DNA of 64,000 nucleotides from DASXQK01 sp963724385. GTDB taxonomy: Bacteria > Pseudomonadota > Alphaproteobacteria > Dongiales > Dongiaceae. Positions within the stretch are counted from its first letter, which is position 1; each line of letters begins with the position of its first letter. The position numbers and the translations under genes are program-made. The notes beneath the pieces were generated by a model. That model made no database searches. It saw only the letters and a list, made by a program, of their open reading frames with translations, and was not told the origin of the DNA. Below are positions 26,375-33,987 of this stretch, piece by piece. Location: positions 1,984,001 to 2,048,000 of the forward strand of contig CAVRUJ010000001.1 of the NCBI GenBank assembly GCA_963724385.1, in the 5' to 3' direction.

Positions 26375-26967
26375 TAGTAGGGCTCCGTCTGCACCGCTAC
26401 CGTCGAAAGCAGCAGGGCATTGCTTCCCCCGACGGCCTTGGCAACCAGACCAATCGCCCATGGCTGGCTGTACCCGAGCTCGACGATGACATCGTCATTG
26501 GCAGCGAGGGACGCATAGGACGATGTAATATTCCCGCCCGAGACCGTCGCCGTCGAAATGGAAGAGAACCCGGATCCTGCCGGGCTTCCGGAAGCGGCAG
26601 CGGCGACATAAATCCGTAAGTTCGAGCTGCAGGACGGAACCAGGAAAATATTGCTGCAGATGTCAGAAATCAGCGTGGAGGAATAGGAGCTGCCGGTGAT
26701 CGTCCCTATGCGAATGAGGCGGGCCGCATAACGCGCGCCGTTGTCCATGTCCTCTTGCGTGAAAAGCGCCAGGCCGATCTCGCAGATAAAGGCCATCGTG
26801 AGGAGAAACAGGGGCGCGATGAGCGCAAATTCTATCACCGCTGTGCCGCGGCGATGTCCCAGAATCGCTGCGATGCGCGAGGAGCGGAGCTTCGCAAAGC
26901 GCGCAAGCTGACCATGCGTCCCCAACGTGGACTGCTGTTCATCCCGAGACTTGCAATGGCATAGCAA
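26374..26967 (-). CDS. TadE-like pseudopilin, copy 2, first gene of the unit
   Basis: TadE-family protein of up to 197 residues with the helix GTAVIEFALIAPLFLLTMAFICEIGLALF and a conserved glutamate after the first turn. The C-terminal half is Ser/Gly-rich. The start is uncertain: TTG 26967 is the longest form and TTG 26925 is another option, with no ATG in frame before the helix. About 90 bases upstream lies a CTTAC direct-repeat site also found at the second tad unit. No prepilin peptidase, secretin or TadA ATPase is in the window, so this unit must work with a Tad apparatus elsewhere. Confidence 0.8.
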   Translation of the reverse strand: MLCHCKSRDEQQSTLGTHGQLARFAKLRSSRIAAILGHRRGTAVIEFALIAPLFLLTMAFICEIGLALFTQEDMDNGARYAARLIRIGTITGSSYSSTLISDICSNIFLVPSCSSNLRIYVAAAASGSPAGSGFSSISTATVSGGNITSSYASLAANDDVIVELGYSQPWAIGLVAKAVGGSNALLLSTVAVQTEPY

Positions 26968-27055
26968 AGGAGACCCCTCAGTCGTCGATCACATGTATCC
27001 TGTCATTCTTCTAGCATGTTTTGAAATGAACACGCACTGTGTTGCAAAGAAAAGC

Positions 27056-27072
27056 CCTTACAAAATAATTAC
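27056..27072 (-). promoter_or_regulatory. CTTAC-type direct repeat upstream of the TadE/TadE/TadG unit
   Basis: CCTTACAAAATA followed by ATTAC gives two half-sites, at 27057 and 27068, with an 11-base period. Twelve bases are identical to the site at 28658-28669 in the tadG2/response-regulator intergenic region. The position, about 90 bases before the first tadE start, fits an activator or repressor site for an OmpR-family regulator. Confidence 0.55.
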
Positions 27073-27287
27073 GTAATGCAAAGCGGAATATAGAGAGAAG
27101 TGATTGAGGAATTCTCCGCATTGTAGCCGTCGCAACGACAAGGCAGTACCCAGGACGCGCAGTTTTGCACCGCCACGCCGCCTTGAGCGTTGTTGAGTGT
27201 CGCAGTCGGTCGCTTTGCGTAGTTCGTAAGGACGCTTGTCGAAACGTTCCGTCCGCCGGAGCGGGTGACCGAGCTGCCCGACGGCAT
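27069..27287 (-). CDS. Doubtful small open frame after tadG2
   Basis: A 72-codon frame (MPSGSSVTRSGGRNVS...) starts 4 bases after the tadG2 stop and is moderately rich in Ser, Thr, Asn and Cys like the neighbouring Tad proteins. There is no Shine-Dalgarno sequence and its last codon overlaps the CTTAC site. It may be a degenerated extension or chance. Otherwise 26968-27291 holds only the regulatory site. Confidence 0.2.
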   Translation of the reverse strand: MPSGSSVTRSGGRNVSTSVLTNYAKRPTATLNNAQGGVAVQNCASWVLPCRCDGYNAENSSITSLYIPLCIT

Positions 27288-27291
27288 CGCA

Positions 27292-28563
27292 CTAGCTGGT
27301 CAGATGAACGACCCCAGGGCCTCCAGCGCCCGAGCTGCAATAGAAGCCGAATTCGGAGTCGTTGTAGTCGTAGTCGTCCCACCCGCCGCCCATGTCGTTC
27401 CATTGGTAATACACGGCCTGGCTTCCCAGCTGCTCGCAGCTTTGCCCGGAATACGACACAGTGGTCACGCCGTAGCATTTGTTTTGGATTTGCGAGGGCA
27501 CGACGTTGTTGTTGAGGTCGTCAACTGTGGTTGTAACGATCTCGAGGCTGCAGTTCTGGGGCTTCGTGCAGTCATAGGCCGCGCCGTTGTTCGTGCAGGT
27601 GAGCTGACAGGGTGCCGGCGTGCAGGTATTCGGGTTTACATGCGGGTTATTGGTATTATCGAAGTTGCTGGTGTATCCGCCGTTACTCGACCCATTGCTG
27701 GTGATGACGCTGGCATCGGGATTGGGCAATTGCGAGTAGAGATTATGGATCGATCCCTGTGTCTGCCCATCGTACTGCCCGCTTCCATAGGTGAGCCTCC
27801 CGCCCGTCACATTGTGCAACAGGAATCCGATCTTCACCGACGCGGCCACGGATATTGGCGAGGAGGTGGGGATTGGGTTGCCGCCGGAAAGCTGCCGCGG
27901 GGTGTTCGTGAAGAGAAAGTGAAAGATCCCATTGGTCGGATTGAGGTTCCCGCTGCCGTCGAACATGCTCGTGGAATCAAAGCTCGGCACGCTGCCATCC
28001 GTGGGAATCGGGTACCAATAAATGTAGTTGCCATCCCAGGCGCTGCTGAACCAGTCGCCGGCATTGGCGGTGGCATTGATGACCGGGTTCGTGGCGGTCG
28101 CCGTCACCGATACGAGCATTGAGGTGGAAATGATCGACAGGAATGTGGTCGGAAGGGTCGCGCTCGCCGATACGATCATGTTATAGGCCGTCGGGCTAGG
28201 ACAGGCTCCCGATACGGCGCCTGTTGCGCTGGAGGTGATGCCGCCGGGACTCCCGGGTATTGAAGTGGAAGTGAACATATTTGACGCGATCGTCTGCGCG
28301 GTCGCCTTGGAGCCGTCTCCGCTCGCGTTGCAGGAAGTGAACGCGGTGGCGCCCGCCAGGGCGGCGGCGTCGGCCGTGCCCTGGAGGACGGTCCGGAACT
28401 CGACCGCGCGCATGTAATCGACCGCCACGCCGACCGACATTACAAGCAATGTCGACATGAGCGTGAAGAGGAGGAGGACGTTGCCGCCGCGATGGCGTAG
28501 GAACCGGAGGATTTGGTCACGCAAGAAGATGCTTCGCATTGTTGAGAGCCGGCCGGCACGCAT
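27292..28563 (-). CDS. TadG-like protein, copy 2
   Basis: A 423-residue paralogue of the TadG at 24166. Membrane helix and hallmark segment are at the N-terminus (GGNVLLLFTLMSTLL, then VAVDYMRAVEFRTVLQGTADAAALAGA). The long extracytoplasmic region is rich in Ser, Asn, Thr and Gly, with cysteine-containing segments (NCSLEIVTTTVDDLNNNVVPSQIQ) that parallel NCSLYIQTGVTQSYVNGLNNN in copy 1. Both end in VVLT or VVHLT. ATG 28563 (GGGAAAAG upstream) or ATG 28539 may be the start. It is divergent from the OmpR-type regulator gene, with paired CTTAC repeats in between, so it is likely a direct target. Confidence 0.83.
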   Translation of the reverse strand: MRAGRLSTMRSIFLRDQILRFLRHRGGNVLLLFTLMSTLLVMSVGVAVDYMRAVEFRTVLQGTADAAALAGATAFTSCNASGDGSKATAQTIASNMFTSTSIPGSPGGITSSATGAVSGACPSPTAYNMIVSASATLPTTFLSIISTSMLVSVTATATNPVINATANAGDWFSSAWDGNYIYWYPIPTDGSVPSFDSTSMFDGSGNLNPTNGIFHFLFTNTPRQLSGGNPIPTSSPISVAASVKIGFLLHNVTGGRLTYGSGQYDGQTQGSIHNLYSQLPNPDASVITSNGSSNGGYTSNFDNTNNPHVNPNTCTPAPCQLTCTNNGAAYDCTKPQNCSLEIVTTTVDDLNNNVVPSQIQNKCYGVTTVSYSGQSCEQLGSQAVYYQWNDMGGGWDDYDYNDSEFGFYCSSGAGGPGVVHLTS

Positions 28564-28617
28564 GGTTTCTTTTCCCGCGGAGACCTTGGATTGATCTTGT
28601 TAGTATAGGTCCCTACG

Positions 28618-28674
28618 CTTACGAAGTCCTTACAAGTACAGTGGTACTAGTAAACCACCTTACAAAATACTTAC
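28618..28674. promoter_or_regulatory. Two pairs of CTTAC direct repeats between tadG2 and the response-regulator gene
   Basis: CTTAC occurs at 28618, 28629, 28659 and 28670. Each pair has an 11-base period, the geometry bound head-to-tail by OmpR/PhoB-family dimers. The pairs flank a dyad, GTGGTACTAGTAAACCAC (28641-28658). The site lies in the 342-base divergent region between tadG2 (minus) and the regulator (plus) and can serve both; the rest of the interval shows no gene. Confidence 0.6.
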
Positions 28675-28905
28675 AGTCGGGTGCGGCAAAGCTTCGGATC
28701 GGCATTACGGCGCTTGCGAGCAGTGATACGATGCGGTCAGACTCGCGGCGAAGCTGCCAGGGCGGCGGGAGGAAACTGCCCCGGACGACATTGCATCGAG
28801 ATAGTGGCTGTGAGGCCGCCGGCGTATGACGTCAATCGAGGGCAGCGAACAAGTCGCGCGGAAGATTTGCCGGGTGCACTCCCTTTATGCACGGCGCCGG
28901 CGCAG

Positions 28906-29580
28906 ATGAGGTTGCTCCTTGTCGAGGACAACCGGGACCTCTCTCAGCTCCTGATAACCGCACTTGGCGCTTCCGGGTATCGTGTGGATGCAGCGGCCAG
29001 CGCCTCGCAGGCGATGGATGCACTTGCCGCAAGGCGGTACTCGGTGGTGGTGCTTGATCTGGGGCTTCCCGACCAGGACGGGCTGACGGTCCTGCGGAGC
29101 ATGCGCAAGCGCTCCGACGTCACGCCGGTTCTGGTGCTCACGGCACGGAGCGGTGTTCAGGACCGGGTGAAAAGTCTGCGCGCCGGTGCGGACGACTATG
29201 TGGTAAAGCCGTTCGACACGGAGGAGCTTGTCGCGCGGCTGGAGGCCATTCTGCGTCGTCAACGCAACTTGACCGGGAACACGCTGCGCAGCGGCGATGT
29301 GACGCTTGATACGGAGTTGGGACAGCTGACCGTCGGCGACAGTGCGATGTTTCTACCACCGAGAGAATTCTCGTTGCTGGAAATTCTGATGCGCCACAGT
29401 GGTCGGGTCGTCACCAAGCGAAGAGTGGAAGACCAGCTCTTCGGACTTGCAGCGGCGATTGGATCGAATGCCGTCGAGGTTTACGTCCATCGGCTGCGCA
29501 AGCTTCTCGTCGACGCCGGCGCGAACATTGAAATCCACACCGTTCGCGGCGTCGGGTATCTTGTCAGCGAGAAGAAATAG
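28906..29580 (+). CDS. OmpR-family response regulator
   Basis: Two-component DNA-binding regulator, 224 residues. Receiver domain at about 1-118: acidic pocket VEDN, phospho-acceptor in VVLDLGLPD, LTAR threonine and KPF lysine. Winged-helix output domain at about 128-222, with LLEILMRHSGRVVTK and the recognition-helix region NAVEVYVHRLRKLL. ATG 28906 starts the receiver exactly; the Shine-Dalgarno sequence is weak and the frame is open to 28681. It overlaps no gene and is followed after 2 bases by its kinase. CTTAC repeats upstream suggest autoregulation and control of the divergent tadG2. Confidence 0.95.
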   Translation: MRLLLVEDNRDLSQLLITALGASGYRVDAAASASQAMDALAARRYSVVVLDLGLPDQDGLTVLRSMRKRSDVTPVLVLTARSGVQDRVKSLRAGADDYVVKPFDTEELVARLEAILRRQRNLTGNTLRSGDVTLDTELGQLTVGDSAMFLPPREFSLLEILMRHSGRVVTKRRVEDQLFGLAAAIGSNAVEVYVHRLRKLLVDAGANIEIHTVRGVGYLVSEKK

Positions 29581-29582
29581 CC

Positions 29583-31004
29583 ATGCGCTGGGCTCGCTCG
29601 ATCCTCACGCGACTGATGTGGCTGAATGGCCTGGCCCTGTGTGCCGTCGCCGTTCTCATGCCGCTGGCACTCTATGAACTGCTCGGATCCGCGGCGGATG
29701 ACTTGCACCATCGTGCCCTGAGTCAAACGGCCGACGAAATCGCGCACTACCTTTCTCCAAAGGCTGACGGGAAGCTGGCATTCAATCTACCCGATGAGAC
29801 GCGCGAGCTGTATTCGCACAGCTATGGCCGCTACGCCTTCGCGATCCTCGATGATTCCGGCAATGTGCTGTTTTCGTCCGAGGCGGGCAATGCGGCCATT
29901 TCACCCGGCGACAAGCTTCAGCCAACGCCGGCGTTCTTCCAACTCCCTTGGGACAACAGAATCCTCTATGGCGGAAGCTTTCCCCAGGTTATTCGCAGCC
30001 AGCGCGTGTGGATACAGATCGCGGAAGATCTCAATCATCGCGACGTCGTCATCGACGACATCGTGGCGGATTTCTTTCAGCGCGTCGGCTGGATCACTCT
30101 GCCCATTCTCTTGACGCTGCTCGCCGTGAACGCGATCATCTTTCGGTACGCCCTGCGGCCGGTGCTGAAGGCATCCAGGCTGGCGCAAGCGATCGGGCCC
30201 GCGCAACTCGACTACCGCTTGCCGACCAGCCAGATGCCGCGCGAGATCGTGCCGCTGATCACCGCCATCAACAATGCCTTGAACCGGCTGGAACAAGGCT
30301 TCAATACCCAGCGCGAGTTCATTGCCGAGGTGGCGCATGAACTGCGGACGCCGCTGTCGGTCCTGCAGACCCGCCTGGACAGCCTCGGCAACGGGGAGCT
30401 TGCGGCACAGCTTCGGCAAGACGTTGGTCGCATCGGCCGCATCGTCGACCAACTTCTCGTCATCGCCGAGCTCGAGGCCTTTACCGTCAATTGGAACGAG
30501 GCCGCGGACCTTCAAGGCATTTGCCTGGAAGTCGTGGCTTCGCTGGCTCCGCTTGCCATCGCCAAGGGCAAGAGCATTGCCTTGACAGGCGAAACCGGCC
30601 CGGTGCGAATAAGGGGCAATTCCGACGCTCTGTTCCAGGCCATCTCCAATCTGGCGAGCAATGGCATCAGGCACACGAGGGAAGGGACCGCCGTAGAAAT
30701 CGACGTTGATCGCAGGGCGATTGTGAGGGTGATCGATCACGGGCCGGGCATTGCCAAGCGGGAGCGGGAACATATCTTCCGCCGCTTCTGGCGTCGGGAC
30801 AGGCGGGACGCCGGCAGCACGGGCCTGGGACTGGCCATCGTGGCCCGCATTGTCGAAGCGCATGGGGCTTCCATATCGATAGACGATGTTGCCGGCGGCG
30901 GTGCGGTGTTTACGATCAGATTTCCACCTTCTGACAATGTCACGGCCAGCGGGGGCAAGGAGCGGGCGCGAGCGAAGCGGTCCTTGGCAGCAGAAATCCA
31001 GTAG
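29583..31004 (+). CDS. Sensor histidine kinase, TctE/QseC type
   Basis: Inner-membrane kinase of 473 residues paired with the preceding regulator. TM1 near residues 13-33; a periplasmic sensor of about 140 residues; TM2 near 165-185; then a HAMP-like linker. The H box is FIAEVAHELRTPLS (phospho-acceptor His near residue 255), followed by N box NLASNGIRHT, then DHGPGIAK and STGLGLAIV of the ATPase domain. The signal is unknown. The start ATG 29583 lies 2 bases after the regulator stop, indicating one transcript. Given the adjacent Tad genes, control of surface structures is a reasonable inference. Confidence 0.95.
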   Translation: MRWARSILTRLMWLNGLALCAVAVLMPLALYELLGSAADDLHHRALSQTADEIAHYLSPKADGKLAFNLPDETRELYSHSYGRYAFAILDDSGNVLFSSEAGNAAISPGDKLQPTPAFFQLPWDNRILYGGSFPQVIRSQRVWIQIAEDLNHRDVVIDDIVADFFQRVGWITLPILLTLLAVNAIIFRYALRPVLKASRLAQAIGPAQLDYRLPTSQMPREIVPLITAINNALNRLEQGFNTQREFIAEVAHELRTPLSVLQTRLDSLGNGELAAQLRQDVGRIGRIVDQLLVIAELEAFTVNWNEAADLQGICLEVVASLAPLAIAKGKSIALTGETGPVRIRGNSDALFQAISNLASNGIRHTREGTAVEIDVDRRAIVRVIDHGPGIAKREREHIFRRFWRRDRRDAGSTGLGLAIVARIVEAHGASISIDDVAGGGAVFTIRFPPSDNVTASGGKERARAKRSLAAEIQ

Positions 31005-31278
31005 AGTTCTCGCGTGGATGAAGAATTTTCGGGGAATGGGGTGGCCGATCGAACCGCCATCTTGGCCCGGCAAGGGTTCCGTGGCATTGGTTTCTTCGGC
31101 GTGCGCGGGCGGCATCGGCCACTTGCGGCGCGTGACCCTGGAGGCGCCGGCGATCCTGGGGGTTTGCAAGGCTCAATCGAGCGACGTGCCGTCGCCTTCA
31201 GCTTGACGACCCTGCCGTCGGGGTGAAGGCGCTGGCTGAGAGTTCTCGCTGCCTGTGGCGAAGTCCGGGATACCCCGC

Positions 31279-31866
31279 ATGACTCCCTTGACCGCATTTG
31301 TGTCTAGCGTTGCCCTCGGCATCGGCGCGAACACGGAAAATCTTCCCATAGGTCTCGCCTATGGGCTCCAGGGCAGGCAAATCGGACTGTTGCGGAATCT
31401 CGCGATCGCTGCATTGACGACGGTCGCGACCCTGCTGCCTCTCATTGCCGGTCAAGGCCTGCAGGGCTATCTGCCGCCAAAGCTGCCTGATGTCGCGGCC
31501 GGATTGCTGCTGATCGGTCTCGGGTTCTTCAACATCTGGCTCGAAAGACGAGGACCGGAGGGGCGGATGAGACTCCCGTTACCCAGACGGGCCCTGGCAA
31601 AACGGCCGGATGTCCTGGAAACCCTGACCTTGGCCGGCGCCATGTCGATCAACAATGTGGGGCTGGGCTTTGCCGGCGGCATCGCCGGCCTCGCCAACAG
31701 CCCTGTGGCGATTTCGGTCGCCGGATTCAGCATCCTGCTGCTGTGGTTGGGAGAATGGCTGAGCCGCTCGGTCGCCTTGCCGCTGACCAAGAGGCTCGGC
31801 TGGCTGCAACTCGACGGGAACCTGCTGATCGTTGCCGTGGGCGTTCTCATGCTGCTGGGGCTGTGA
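31279..31866 (+). CDS. MntP-like (DUF204) manganese/cation efflux membrane protein
   Basis: A 195-residue membrane protein with six predicted helices in two repeats, as in the MntP/YtaF group. The first helix (TAFVSSVALGIGANTENLPIGLAYGL) and the fourth (GAMSINNVGLGFAGGIAGL) carry paired polar residues where MntP has aspartates; here Asn and Glu replace them, so the ion specificity may differ. ATG 31279 matches the family start; GTG 31255 in the same frame is possible. The ABC-F gene follows 70 bases later behind a hairpin. Confidence 0.75.
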   Translation: MTPLTAFVSSVALGIGANTENLPIGLAYGLQGRQIGLLRNLAIAALTTVATLLPLIAGQGLQGYLPPKLPDVAAGLLLIGLGFFNIWLERRGPEGRMRLPLPRRALAKRPDVLETLTLAGAMSINNVGLGFAGGIAGLANSPVAISVAGFSILLLWLGEWLSRSVALPLTKRLGWLQLDGNLLIVAVGVLMLLGL

Positions 31867-31911
31867 TGCGTAGGGCGGCTTCTTTCCCCGCCGCTCCCGC
31901 CTGTATGCTGC

Positions 31912-31937
31912 GGCCCCTTTCTTAGGGGGCCTTTTTT
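31912..31937 (+). terminator. Terminator-like hairpin overlapping the ABC-F start
   Basis: GGCCCC (31912-31917) pairs with GGGGCC (31926-31931), followed by six T (31932-31937). The T tract runs into the TTG start at 31936, and the right arm is the only Shine-Dalgarno-like purine run. It can be the terminator of the MntP-like gene, an attenuator of the ABC-F gene, or both. Confidence 0.75.
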
Positions 31938-33474
31938 GTCTCTGCTGAGCGCCGAGAACCTGAGCTTCGCCCATGGCACGCGGGAAATCTTCGCGGGGCT
32001 GAATTTTGCCGTCGGCGAAGGCGACCGGGTCGGGTTGATCGGACCCAATGGCAGCGGCAAGTCGACCTTGCTGCGGGTGCTGGCGGGCAGGGAGGAAATC
32101 GATGCCGGGAAACTCCAGCTCCGCCGAGGCCTTTCCATCGGCTATGTCGAGCAGATCCCGCCGCCCGAGCTGGAGGGCCTGACGGCCCGCGAGGTCGTGG
32201 TGGGCGGAATGCCGGTCGCGGATCAGGCGATCTACGGCTATCGGGCCGAGGCGCTGCTGGCCGCCTTCGGTTTCGGCGAGAGGGAGAGCCAAACAAGATT
32301 CCGCGAGCTCAGCGGCGGCTGGCGTCGCCTCGCCCTCATCGCCCGGGCGGCGGCGGGCGAGCCGGACCTCCTGCTGCTGGACGAGCCGACCAACCATCTG
32401 GACCTGGCCAAGATCCTGCATCTCGAAGCCTGGATGCGCGACGAGCTTGCCTCGCCCTTCATCTTGGTGAGCCATGACCGGACCCTGCTTGATCGGGTGA
32501 CCGCGCGCACCCTGGTGCTGCGGGACGGCAGGATCCATTCCTTCGACCATCCCTGCAGCCGGGCGCGCGAGCTGTTGACCGAACGCGACATCGCCGCCGC
32601 CCGGGCGCGCGCCGCCGAGGAAGACGAGATCCGGCGTCTGGAGGCCAGCGCCAAACGCCTGGCGACCTGGGGCAAGGTTTTCGACAACGAGAAGTTCTCG
32701 CGCCGGGCCAAAAGCATGGAGAAACGCATCGGCAAGCTGCGCGGCGAGCTCACGGCCGTAGCCAAGGCGGACCGCCGCGCCCTCGAGCTTTCAGCCGAAG
32801 AGGCCCGCAGCAACTATCTGCTGCGCTGCCAGAACCTCGTCCTGTCCGCGCCGGACGGCCGGCGCCTCGTCACGGTGGAGCGCCTTCAGCTCGCCCGCGG
32901 CGATCGCGTCGCCATCCTGGGCGCCAATGCCAGCGGTAAATCGACCCTGCTGCGCCTGCTGACGGCCGAGGCGGCGGTGGGCCGCGAGCAGCTGGCGGCG
33001 AAGGCCGAGGTCTATTTCAGTCCCCAGGCGAAAGTCGGCTATTTCGATCAGGAGCTCTCGCGCCTGCCCGCCGAGCGGGCGCTGTTCGAATTCTTCCTCC
33101 ACAGCTTTGACCTCGGCGATCAGCAGCTGCGCCGCGAGCTGGCGCGGGCCGGCTTTCCCGTGGTCGAGCAAAGCCGGCCCATGGGCGAGCTCAGCGGCGG
33201 CGAGCGGGCGCGGCTACTCTTCCTGCTGCTGAAGCTGGAGCGGCCCAATCTCCTGATCCTGGACGAACCTACGAACCATCTGGATATCGAAGGGCGCGAC
33301 CGGCTTGAGGAGGAGATCCTGAGCAAGGACCTGACGGCGCTGCTGGTTTCCCACGACCGGCGCCTGATCGAGGCCGTGGCCAACCGGTTTTTCCGGATCG
33401 ACCACGGCAGGCTCCTGGAAATCGAAGGGCCGCAGAGCTTCTATGACTCGCTGATGTCACCCAGCAAAGATTGA
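31936..33474 (+). CDS. ABC-F family ATPase
   Basis: Soluble twin ATPase of 512 residues acting on ribosomes in characterised relatives (translation factor or antibiotic resistance). Each half has a complete set: GPNGSGKST, LSGGWRRL, DEPTNHLD, then GANASGKST, LSGGERAR, DEPTNHLD. A charged linker (about residues 215-275, rich in Arg, Lys and Glu) separates the halves, as in ABC-F proteins. No transmembrane domain. The start is TTG 31936, within the T tract of a hairpin; no in-frame ATG exists upstream. The subgroup (resistance versus housekeeping) cannot be decided by eye. Confidence 0.93.
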   Translation: MSLLSAENLSFAHGTREIFAGLNFAVGEGDRVGLIGPNGSGKSTLLRVLAGREEIDAGKLQLRRGLSIGYVEQIPPPELEGLTAREVVVGGMPVADQAIYGYRAEALLAAFGFGERESQTRFRELSGGWRRLALIARAAAGEPDLLLLDEPTNHLDLAKILHLEAWMRDELASPFILVSHDRTLLDRVTARTLVLRDGRIHSFDHPCSRARELLTERDIAAARARAAEEDEIRRLEASAKRLATWGKVFDNEKFSRRAKSMEKRIGKLRGELTAVAKADRRALELSAEEARSNYLLRCQNLVLSAPDGRRLVTVERLQLARGDRVAILGANASGKSTLLRLLTAEAAVGREQLAAKAEVYFSPQAKVGYFDQELSRLPAERALFEFFLHSFDLGDQQLRRELARAGFPVVEQSRPMGELSGGERARLLFLLLKLERPNLLILDEPTNHLDIEGRDRLEEEILSKDLTALLVSHDRRLIEAVANRFFRIDHGRLLEIEGPQSFYDSLMSPSKD

Positions 33475-33540
33475 TATGCTGGAGGCGTTGTTGACACAGA
33501 GATACTCGAAGCGGAATCCGGATTCGCGGGCGTCCACGCC

Positions 33541-33630
33541 CCACTCGTCACCCCCGCGAAGCTTGTCCCCGCGCAGGTGGGGAGCGGGGGTCCATGGCGT
33601 ATGGATTCCCGCTTTCGCGGGAATGACGAA
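33541..33630. repeat. Palindromic intergenic repeat, copy A
   Basis: Contains GGATTCCCGC-tttc-GCGGGAATGACG at 33603-33628 (near-perfect hairpin) and a diverged mate (33544-33593) with CCCCCGC and GCGGGGG arms. The same core recurs at 39056-39136 and 43001-43092, so this is a dispersed REP-like family. It lies between the ABC-F gene and the Lrp-type gene. Confidence 0.8.
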
Positions 33631-33667
33631 AAGCGGTTGAAGTGTCTCGATCCGCACAGAATGCCCT

Positions 33668-33910
33668 TTACGTGAACGCCTTGAACGCGATGAGCGTGAA
33701 GGTGTCCTTGACCCCTGGCAGGGTCTGGATGGTCTCGGTCACGAAATGGCCGATGTCCCGGTCGTCGGCCAGGTAGCACTTCATCAGCAGGTCGTACTGG
33801 CCGGAGGTGGAATGCACCTCGGAGACCTGCTCGATCTTCTCCACCGCCTCGTCGGCCACCTTGTAGGCCTGGCCGAGTTCGCATTTCACCATGACGAAGA
33901 TGGTCTTCAC
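33668..33910 (-). CDS. Stand-alone Lrp/AsnC ligand-binding (RAM) domain protein
   Basis: An 80-residue protein equal to the C-terminal effector domain of Lrp/AsnC regulators, without the helix-turn-helix. The pattern runs FVMVKCELGQAYKVADEA, then SGQYDLLMKCYLADDRDI and the TLPGVKDTFTLIAFK ending. Such proteins bind amino acids as oligomers and may modulate full-length regulators. The start is GTG 33910 with GAGGGA upstream. It sits next to the kynureninase operon, whose substrate is an amino acid, though a functional link is only inference. Confidence 0.88.
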   Translation of the reverse strand: MKTIFVMVKCELGQAYKVADEAVEKIEQVSEVHSTSGQYDLLMKCYLADDRDIGHFVTETIQTLPGVKDTFTLIAFKAFT

Positions 33911-33987
33911 CGGCGATCCCTCAACATTGCTTGGGAGCCAATCGTGAGTTCAGATTGCGGCTGACGGGGCCAAAGAGCAAGCGCCGG

